Shown here piece after piece: positions 25,001 through 31,800 of a stretch of DNA of 43,880 bases; position 1 is the stretch's first letter; every line of letters starts with the position of its first letter. Source of the DNA: Prevotella lacticifex (GTDB lineage: Bacteria; Bacteroidota; Bacteroidia; Bacteroidales; Bacteroidaceae); contig NZ_BPTV01000003.1 of assembly GCF_019973375.1 (NCBI RefSeq), forward strand, positions 352,279 through 396,158, read 5' to 3'. Made by a program: the position numbers and the translations under genes. The notes under the pieces are model-generated. The model did not search any database, was not told the origin of the DNA, and saw only the letters and a list, made by a program, of their open reading frames with translations.

Positions 25001-25728
25001 ACCATCACGGAGCCGTCTTTCTCCTTACGAAACCACTTGCTGATGTCGTCGTACTGCATGCGGAAATCCTTCACCTCGTCGCGAATCCTGTTAAGGTCAA
25101 TAGCGCCAGTGTCGGTGAAGTCCATGGAGTCGATGATAATATCCTTAATGACCTGACTCTCAAGGCTTTGGTTAAGGAATATATTCTGTATTGTGCGCGG
25201 CACGTTCTGGTATTTAGCACTCTCCATTATCGAGAATCTGCGCAGTTCGCGGCTCACCGCCTGACGATTGCCGTAGAGAACGTTCAGATACTCCTCCCTC
25301 GTGCGGACGATATTGCTCTTGAAGGTGCGCACGCCAATTGTCTGGCTTATCTTTCCCCACTCGTAACCGACATTGCCGGCATCGTCGATGAAGAACCGCT
25401 TGTCGTACGGGCAGTCGACGAAGCGGAACGCGGCGCGGCCCTGCGAGAGGAAGGCCATAATGAAGAAACGGCCGTTCTCGCGTGTGACCTCATAGATGAT
25501 GTAGGAGTCGGGGTGTCCGAGATAGAATTCGTCGAACGGCTTCTGCCCGGCCATTGTGCGTATGCCGAGTTTCTGCTTGTTGGCATTGTAGAAGAACAGT
25601 ATCGCGCGGAGGATGGTTGACTTTCCTACGCCCTGTGTGCCGATGAAGTGTACGTTGCCGTCGAGACAGATCTCGGCATAGCGTATGTTGGCACTATTGA
25701 TAAAGACTATTTTATTCAGGTATCTCAT
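22066..25728 (-). CDS. SMC/MukB-like condensin ATPase (JetC/MksB type)
   Basis: 1220 aa from the Met in MRYLNKIVFIN; an in-frame ATG five codons upstream (25743) is possible. This is the ATPase-hinge subunit of a MukBEF-like condensin. The N-terminal head carries Walker A in IGTQGVGKSTILRAIL (about residue 33). Roughly residues 260-940 are long heptad-rich coiled coil. The C-terminal head has the signature-like SDGTDVLVKAM (about 1124) and Walker B-type MMDEIGKLHPDN (about 1160). The gene overlaps its upstream partner by 17 nt. Members of this class either organise chromosomes (MksB) or, with a toprim nuclease subunit, cut plasmid DNA (Wadjet JetC). That nuclease gene is not found next to it here. 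Confidence 0.85.
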   Translation of the reverse strand: MRYLNKIVFINSANIRYAEICLDGNVHFIGTQGVGKSTILRAILFFYNANKQKLGIRTMAGQKPFDEFYLGHPDSYIIYEVTRENGRFFIMAFLSQGRAAFRFVDCPYDKRFFIDDAGNVGYEWGKISQTIGVRTFKSNIVRTREEYLNVLYGNRQAVSRELRRFSIMESAKYQNVPRTIQNIFLNQSLESQVIKDIIIDSMDFTDTGAIDLNRIRDEVKDFRMQYDDISKWFRKEKDGSVMVRREADRVLSAYADYEACRKMIAELTGQTVFALEHNRKELPEVDSKISETQLLLAKKRRDAADESNKYNKQRDELNQQMGVLKKVLDDTAAKRKHYEDIGIDGIIEKISHEGELNIRRQSLSEQMARLTDKNKDVKAKYDALRQNEVNSRKQRELDVQRRQSELKVGETSEMGALTDKYKDDYQRFSEEFQKRLSELQERRTAIMQEVADLQVNAERIKNANPYSSQMDEEKTRIEKLRTESSQRQKDSARLQREIDIITHETELQRKDLEAKADADVKDIEHRISSVNEQVANLQQLLDRQKGSLIEWLGENKSGWERNIGKIADEEAVLYNTSLHPEIVPEGKDSVFGVKIAVDNIERNVRTPSDIQKEKSVLDAKIIALRNDIVKRKEQLTSDVELMEKKPSNKLRQLRVEKSNIEAELQSIPMRIKSAENHLVQYNETLQNYRRQKLDENTRQLADANERLHKSENDIKRTENERQKGLDALRKSFNHSRKEVQTRYDAMLKALEDELKGIVSEAEKRLKELDALMDRELHGLGVDTNQLVSLRSQLNDIDSQLQFIDRNRKEYILWQEDKAKFLDHEQENKDKRKALKIKLDDLDDKFAVRRRKLDDAIKMVDEECRSLIANKKAMELSIHETEGFMASESWPAEFADAPVETVKPLADILSELKNRVMEQNKYCDSFQGAVKKFKANFSPQNAFHFRTDFETDRDYTEFATNLYEFISNDKIETYRQRVSEQYASILRTIGHSIGELMSNKSQVQATVNEINRDFRENNFVGVVKDIELRISDSSDRLVQHLLSIKSFNDDHANNIGEMDLFTDETQRIQNNQRAVQLITVLMDQLEADQKRDAVTLADIFKLEFRVRENDNDTNWVERLSNVGSDGTDVLVKAMVNIMLINVFKKKVSKRFGDFRIHCMMDEIGKLHPDNVAGILDFANKRNIYLVNSSPTTYNATAYKYTYSLSKDASNVTVVKKLMTIQ

Positions 25729-26263
25729 CGCCCACCTCCTCACTGATGTTTATGCAGTCAATAATGTTTTCGATATAGTGGAAAGCCGAAGTGACTTGAT
25801 AGAGGCCGTCTATCTCGTTGACTTGTTCGGCGAAACCCATCGTTACCATGGACGTCACGAGAGCCTCCAGCTTGTCGTGGTTGGTGACCTTTTCGGTATA
25901 GATATTTTGCAGTTTGTCCTTCAGCTCAAGGTTTGCACCGAGCTGCACCTCCATCTGCGCCAGATTGAACTGTGTGCCCACATCGAAGCCCGGATCGTAA
26001 GCCTTCAGAAAGTCGAGGTTGTCAATCCACGGCAAGAGTCCTATAAGTTTGTTCTCGACGGTAACTTTCGGTTCCTTGCGCGCGAAGTAGAAATAGCCGT
26101 CGCCGGCACAAAGCTGGAAGTCTATATGTGCGTAATAGTCGGCGTAATCCTGCTGATTCTCCTCCAAATCAAGGAAGAGGGAGCGCGTCATAGGGTCGAT
26201 GGAGTTGGACGATATGAACTTTCCGTTCGACAGCCGTTGGAATATTTCACTGGTATATTTCAT
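25712..26263 (-). CDS. MukE-like subunit of the condensin (JetB/MksE type)
   Basis: 183 aa, small and winged-helix-like. Position and size fit the MukE/MksE/JetB subunit, a KITE-type protein that bridges kleisin and ATPase heads. The frame contains the block IFQRLSNGKFISSNS near the N-terminus and ends with an acidic stretch that overlaps the start of the SMC-like gene by 17 nt, so translation is coupled. It follows the kleisin-like gene by 33 nt. Assignment rests mainly on operon context and the general pattern, since this family diverges fast. Confidence 0.7.
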   Translation of the reverse strand: MKYTSEIFQRLSNGKFISSNSIDPMTRSLFLDLEENQQDYADYYAHIDFQLCAGDGYFYFARKEPKVTVENKLIGLLPWIDNLDFLKAYDPGFDVGTQFNLAQMEVQLGANLELKDKLQNIYTEKVTNHDKLEALVTSMVTMGFAEQVNEIDGLYQVTSAFHYIENIIDCINISEEVGDEIPE

Positions 26264-26296
26264 TTTGTTGTAGAGGTAAGAGTAGTTAGTCTAAAA

Positions 26297-27502
26297 TTAT
26301 TTTGGATAGATGATAGGATATTGGATGGTATGGCTACCGACCACGATTGTATCTTCCTGATGCTCAAAGCGTTCGTCGCGGTCGTACTGCGATGCCAACT
26401 GCAGGAAGAGGACGAGCCGTTCCTCCTCCGTGGTCTCAGTCTGGAACGGATAGTTCCACACGAACGTGAAGAGGTCAACGCTCTGTGCCAGAAAGCTGTT
26501 GATGAGCTCCTGATGGTTGAAAATGTGGCGTTCATCGGTTGCGGTATGCAGATAGTTGTCGTCAATCCTGCCCGCGAGCCGCGAGTGGATAATCGTTTTC
26601 TTCGACAACCGGCGGCGTACGTGCTGCAGGATGTCGATAGCGCTGTCCTCATTGCGCAGGAAGTCGAGCGAGACGAACGTGCGGTAGCGGTTCTGCGGCT
26701 CCATCCACACATCGTTGACATTTCCCAACCTCTTCAGGATATCCGTACTGTCGGTAAGCATCTGCTGGTCGCGCATGTATTTCAACTGACGAATTTTGCG
26801 GACGATACGACTCTGGTAGTCAATGCGGTTCAGGTAGTCGATAATCTGTCCGCCGATGGCTATTAAGCCGTGTGTGGTCTCGCGCAGCCCCATCCGCACC
26901 TCGTTGACGGTCATCATCAGGTCAACGTCCATTGCCGTCTTGAAGAATATCGTCTGCTGGTCGATAATCTTGTCGGTCTCACGGATGAGGTCCACTATGT
27001 GCTTGCGTTTCTCATCGAAGTCATTGAGCCGCAGCTTCTTAACCTTGAAGTCGGGTTCCTGCTTATAGGTGGTGTCGATATTGCGCTTGAGGTCGATGAC
27101 ATTCTTGCGGGTTACCAGATCGATATTGCGGAAGGTGTGCCTTATCTCGCGCATGAATTGTGCCTTGCGCTTGTCGGAGTCGGTGGCGAGCCACGAGTCG
27201 ATGTTCAGCCTCAGCGTCTTGACATACTGCTCCACCGATGCTACGTTGATATCCTCGTTGATGTCGAGGACGTTCTCGAAGAATTTCTGATAAGCATCGT
27301 CGAGCTCTAACGAGTCGGCATTCTGGACGATAACCCCATGACGGATAAGGAATTGCAAAGTCGACTCATTGCCGTCGAGAGTCTCCACGGCATCGTCATA
27401 GCGAATGGCAACTGTTTTCCGCTTGCTGAACATGTCGGCAAGCAGAGTCTGGCCACGACCGAGCCAGCGTATCAACTCCCTGAGGTCTCTGAATGTTTCC
27501 AT
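26297..27502 (-). CDS. MukF/kleisin-like subunit of the condensin (JetA/MksF type)
   Basis: 401 aa, predominantly helical. The N-terminal 130 residues (FRDLRELIRWLGRGQTLLAD onward, including LIRHGVIVQNADSLELDDAY) look like a winged-helix region, followed by long helices, as in MukF/MksF/JetA kleisins that close the SMC ring. It is first in a kleisin - KITE - SMC order shared by MksBEF and Wadjet operons. No TM segment or enzyme motif is visible. Upstream lie an 86-nt gap and the Rpn-tail remnant, whose strong promoter could drive this operon. Confidence 0.75.
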   Translation of the reverse strand: METFRDLRELIRWLGRGQTLLADMFSKRKTVAIRYDDAVETLDGNESTLQFLIRHGVIVQNADSLELDDAYQKFFENVLDINEDINVASVEQYVKTLRLNIDSWLATDSDKRKAQFMREIRHTFRNIDLVTRKNVIDLKRNIDTTYKQEPDFKVKKLRLNDFDEKRKHIVDLIRETDKIIDQQTIFFKTAMDVDLMMTVNEVRMGLRETTHGLIAIGGQIIDYLNRIDYQSRIVRKIRQLKYMRDQQMLTDSTDILKRLGNVNDVWMEPQNRYRTFVSLDFLRNEDSAIDILQHVRRRLSKKTIIHSRLAGRIDDNYLHTATDERHIFNHQELINSFLAQSVDLFTFVWNYPFQTETTEEERLVLFLQLASQYDRDERFEHQEDTIVVGSHTIQYPIIYPK

Positions 27503-27588
27503 TTATTCTTGCTGTTACTTCATTAGCAGATTGTTTCGTAAGACGTGCATCCACTTTGGACGGTTAAGGTCGGTTGGCCGTTAAATGC

Positions 27589-27813
27589 CTAAAGCTCAGC
27601 GATATCCTCCACCGACATTCCCGTCACCTTAGCAATCGTTTCCAAAGACATGCCTAAGTCTTTCATCGCCTTGGCATTCTTTCGTCTTTCACTGATAGCA
27701 CCTTGTTCGATACCCTTATTAAGTCCTTTCAACTCCGCTGTATCGACCACATTCTTCAAGTCGCTACGAACCATCGTGTCGATATCAATACCGTATGGGC
27801 CTTCCTTTGTCAT
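27589..27813 (-). pseudogene. Tail of an Rpn/PD-(D/E)XK nuclease-transposase family gene
   Basis: 74 codons with the typical end of Rpn-family recombination-promoting nuclease/transposase proteins: a helical GIEQGAISERRKNAKAM linker and a final MSLETIAKVTGMSVEDIAEL. The PD-(D/E)XK nuclease domain that should precede it is missing. An ATG and a consensus promoter sit directly upstream, so a short product may still be made; whether it does anything is unknown. Confidence 0.6.
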
Positions 27814-27841
27814 GTCGTTGCAAATTTAGGATTTTCAGTTG

Positions 27842-27873
27842 CAAATATAAGGATTGTTTTTTATATGTGCAAA
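27842..27873 (-). promoter_or_regulatory. Consensus Bacteroidota promoter ahead of the Rpn tail and condensin operon
   Basis: Minus strand: TTTG (27873-27870), 20 nt, TATATTTG (27849-27842), a perfect match to the consensus. A second TAAATTTG follows 18 nt later. I see no terminator between this promoter and the kleisin-like gene at 27502, so it may be the condensin promoter. Confidence 0.6.
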
Positions 27874-27926
27874 TTATTCATACGGATAGTTTTCGATTCG
27901 CCTTAGAGAAACTTTTTGAGACAATA

Positions 27927-28154
27927 TTAAACCGACTGGACATCCGCCAACAAGTTGTCCGTCCCGTCAAAGTCCAAGTACTGCATACCTCCATAACGAC
28001 GGAGCCACAACTGTGCGTCCTTAACCAGCGCGTCAGCTTCCTCATCAGTAGATGCCACACCAAACTTCTTTACTTCACGGAACTTGCCGCGGCTCTTGTC
28101 CACTACAATCACACTAATGGTGCCTGACCTATTCTTCTTTTTGCGTATAAACAT
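27927..28154 (-). pseudogene. N-terminal stub of an IS1634-family transposase
   Basis: The first 70 or so codons (MFIRKKKNRSGTISVIVVDK, then SRGKFREVKKFGVAS) match the start of the Bacteroides IS1634-type transposase. The frame then ends at 27927, and the DDE core is absent. Just upstream lies the presumed IS end TAGGGTGACGC (28192-28182 on the minus strand). It is unlike the complete IS1634 element at 39215-41321, so it is a different subfamily. Confidence 0.7.
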
Positions 28155-28180
28155 GACGCAAAGGTAATCAAAATCGAGTT

Positions 28181-28419
28181 TGCGTCACCCTAAATTCAAG
28201 GGTAATTTTATAACCACTTCATTATCAAGTAGTTAAAAATGTAAATATTTTTTGCGCTAAAGTCAGGAAGCCCTCCCCTACACTGGCACGACTTCGCCAC
28301 CTTTTTCTTGGGACAAATACACAAGCCCGGCCCGACTTCGCCACTTTTTTCTTGAGACAAAATATCACCATTGATAATCAGGCGATTGCAAGGATATTTG
28401 GGTGATATAGGGTGACGCA
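28181..28419. repeat. 239-bp MITE-like element bounded by 12-bp perfect inverted repeats
   Basis: TGCGTCACCCTA (28181-28192) and TAGGGTGACGCA (28408-28419) are perfect inverted repeats. Inside, two direct repeats of the pattern CGACTTCGCCAC...GACAAA occur near 28290 and 28334. The right-hand 88 bp recur as a diverged copy at 41766-41852. No coding frame is present. It looks like a non-autonomous relative of the IS1634-type stub beside it. Confidence 0.6.
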
Positions 28420-28468
28420 TTGACGAAGTCAGAAAAAGGACAGACATATATCGTTCCAACCTGAAAAT

Positions 28469-28502
28469 GCCCGCCGGCAGCTGTATGACAGCGCCGGCGG
28501 GC
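28469..28502 (-). terminator. Strong hairpin terminator of the amylase operon
   Basis: GCCCGCCGGC (28469-28478) pairs with GCCGGCGGGC (28493-28502), a perfect 10-bp stem, and the interior GCTGT/ACAGC extends it. On the minus strand it is followed by ATTTTC. It lies about 100 nt after the small-protein gene that ends the operon. Confidence 0.65.
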
Positions 28503-28523
28503 ATTAATGTTAATCAGGTGTTA

Positions 28524-28573
28524 CCCAGACAGAACCTGTATGGTTTCAGCCTGACACGACAGTTCTGTCTGGG
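28524..28573. promoter_or_regulatory. Long-loop hairpin after the operon
   Basis: CCCAGACAGAAC (28524-28535) and GTTCTGTCTGGG (28562-28573) are a perfect 12-bp inverted repeat with a 26-nt loop. No T-run follows. It sits between the small gene and the strong terminator, and may protect the 3' end of the transcript. Confidence 0.5.
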
Positions 28574-28598
28574 ATTATAGTACAATTCAAAAGTCTCA

Positions 28599-28802
28599 TC
28601 AATCATCCCACAGCTTATTTGAGGAACCACCGACACGAGTGAAACCATTCCGGCTATCGTCTTCCTCATCGTCAGAGTCCCAGTAATTCTTTTTGGCTGC
28701 AGGCTCAAATCCATGTCCCTCCCAGCTTTCTGTCAACAAGCACGGGAACTCAAACGAAATTATTTTCTCCGTTTGGGGCTTCACATATTGTTTCTTCTTC
28801 AT
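28599..28802 (-). CDS. Small acidic protein at the end of the amylase operon
   Basis: 67 aa, starting MKKKQYVKPQTEKIISFEF. Short proteins with this 'MKKK-x-Y-x-KP-x-x-E' start and a Gly/Asp/Trp-rich tail (here DSDDEEDD and ending KLWDD) are common at the ends of secreted-protein operons in Prevotella, and their function is unknown. There is no clear signal peptide. The start codon lies 2 nt after the GH13-like gene, which supports coupling and a real gene. Confidence 0.65.
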   Translation of the reverse strand: MKKKQYVKPQTEKIISFEFPCLLTESWEGHGFEPAAKKNYWDSDDEEDDSRNGFTRVGGSSNKLWDD

Positions 28803-28804
28803 GA

Positions 28805-31800
28805 CTATTTTATCAAGATTTTCTTTCCGCCACGAATATACACACCACGTCTTGGATTGACTACACGCTGTCCCTGAAGGTTATAGACTCTGTTGTCGGA
28901 GCTGCCACATGCGTCAGGGGCTGTTGCAATGCCTGTCGACTGCGACAGTGCTCCACCATCGTCGCCCCATATAAGGTCGACAGGAGCTGTTGCCACAACA
29001 TCAGAGTTAGCGTCTGTGCTAGGCGCTACGTTTTTCTTGGCACCAAACGTCTGGTCGTCATCACCAGGATCATCGCTGGCACTCCCCTTGCGCGGAATGC
29101 TGACAAACGCCTTGCGCACCTCATAATTGCTTGTGGGATACCGATACGACGAAGGATAGAATCCCACACCGTAAAGATTCTCATCGATAACATTCCCATT
29201 TTCCGTTACCCTGTGATGCCAGTAGCCCTTGCTGAACTGATAATTCAAGTACTTGCTGTCAGGGCGTTTCACATCCGGGTACTGCTTCCACGCATTTTCC
29301 GAGGAGCTTCCGGCTTCCTCGTCAGCCGCAATCCACGGCATCAGGAAGTTGGTGCCTGCCTGGTGCCATACATAATCCTGGTCGACCTTGGCTGGCTCAA
29401 AATAGACATAGATGCGTCCCGGCTTACCCAGCACCTCGCCACCGAGATTGACCTTCGGCATCGCTGTAGTGTCTATACAGAGCATCAGTCCCGTATTTGC
29501 CGGCAGCGTATCACCGGCGAGTTTCGTAAAATACAAAGCCTTGATAGGCTGCGTGGGGTCGTCGTTGCCACGGACATAACCGCTGGCATAATAAGCGGTA
29601 ACTCCTGACGGCCGTATCCTGGGCAATCCGTCGGAATAGGTCATCCAGTAGCCAGCAGGCACAGTGCCTCCGCTACCATCGCCTCCATTGTCGAGAGTTC
29701 TGAAATTGAACAGCTCCTCCTGAGTATAGCTCATGACATTGAATCCGAGCATGAACTTTGCAGAAGGCGCAGAATCCTTTGCAGCGTCATCGGTGTTCAG
29801 CGGTACAATGGTCTTCAGTTCTTCAGCACTCTTGTTATCCTTAGCCTTGAAGGTTATCGGCGTATTGCCATGTCCGAGGCTGTAGACGATGCGGTAAGCG
29901 CCGGTCTCAGGATACAACGATGGGTACTCCGTTTCCGATGAGCTCGTGCTTTTTGTCTCGTTTCCCTCAAGGGTGAAAGCCGGCACTACAAATTTCGACG
30001 GCTCACCGTCGACATTATTGCTGATGGAGATGTCAGAGCCTTTGTATCCTGCACGTCCCACATGCGGCAGGTCGATATAGAAGTAAGGGTCTTTTGTCTG
30101 ACCGGAGGCAGCATCGTTGTCCTGGGTCTTCAGTCCTGTAAAGCTGACGGTCTCGTTGCGCGAAGAGAGATTGTTGGGCACATACTGGTAGCTGGTACCA
30201 CCATTCTCATAGGTCAGCGACGGCTGCGAGACGGTCATGTAGTAGACGCTGTCTTCGCCATTGAAAATCTGGTAGAACTTCACCTTGTAGTAGCCGCTGG
30301 GCCATGTCCACACAAGATCCTTGTACGTCCCCGTTGTGGTTTCTCCATCTTTAGGGATACCGTCTTTATCGTACCATAATCCGCGATACATAAACCAGTT
30401 GTCTTCCACCTGATTTGCATTCGTGGTCGGCACATATTGTGCCGCACGTACCTTGTACTTATAGGCAGTAGGCACGGCAATGAAATAGCGTTTGAAAGCC
30501 GGAGCCGTTTCGTTTTTAGCCTCGTCAGGAACAAACGACGTAACGAAATCAGGCCGTTCGCCGAAGCGCAGCGACTTGCCGTTGATCATCTGCCCCGTCC
30601 ACGTGAACACCTCTGCCTTGGCACCGTTGACGGACAGCTCATTACTCTCGTTGGGCTCGTAGGACAGGCGTATGGGGTCGGAATCGTTGGTACCCTCCCA
30701 GAAGCCGCTCTTCCAGTTCTGGTTAGGATTCTCTTCATAATAATTCCCATCCTTATCCATATAGTACCCCCATGTACTGTTGTCGTAGATGGCATCGCCT
30801 ACCATCTCTATATCATGTCCTATGGACAGACGCCCCTCATCATCCTGACTGATACTGTAGAACTCGTCCTCGCCTGCTGACAGCTCAACTGTCTCAAGCT
30901 GTTGGGTGTAGCCTTGCGGATGGTTGTAGGACAGCCGGAACTTGACATGGTCGAAATGAAGGTTCGGCAATCCTATGGTGTACCGGCAGACATACCTGTT
31001 ATGGTTGATAGCCATAGCATCATTATGACTTTCAGCCTCAGGGTCATAGTACCCCGCCATTATATTGTTTACATCGTCGGTACCGAGCATAACGATGAGC
31101 TGATCGTCTTTGATTACATTACCTGTATCTATCCACCATCCGTAGTCAACGGTATATGTCTTATAGTTATAGACATTCAACACCGGCGAGTACCAGTGTT
31201 TCTGCTGTTCCTCCGTGCTGCTATAATATTTCTGCAACCGATCTCCGCCGCTTTTCACAAGTGGGAATTTTGTTCCTGCCTCATCGCTCCACGCATAGAT
31301 GCTCAGACTGTCGGGTTCCACGCCTTCTGGAAGGTTGAAATAGAGCTGATTGTTATATAATGTTCCATTAGAGTTGCCTGTATATAAGAAATATGAATAT
31401 GGTGAAGATGTATAAACCCAATCTTTATCGCTTGTCGATGTTATGGGACGATAGCGCACCCTGAGATAGAGCGTCATGGAATAAGGTTTGTAATAGTATT
31501 CAACACCACTGAAATCGCTGGTTGAGACATCAACAGTAGCGTTAGCATCATTCATAGTCTGCCAGTTCAATGTCTTGTCTACAAAGTAGGTACCATCGTC
31601 ATGGTAACTGAGATAATTGCTATTTTTGAAATCCTTGTTGTTGGAAATCTGATACTGAACCGTGTACTTGTCGGATGCCCTATTGGTAATCTTCACCTGT
31701 ATGTCCTGGTTGGCTTGTCCCGAGACAGGCGACACAGCGTAGGCAGCACCTTCCACATCATTCTTGTTGTAGAGGACTGCTATTCCCGATGGGTCCAGCT

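Noticed and set aside
24520..26866. Rightward open frames of 366 and 393 codons
   Set aside because: Antisense to the SMC-, KITE- and kleisin-like genes, with no coherent domain; the leftward genes have Walker motifs and coupled starts.
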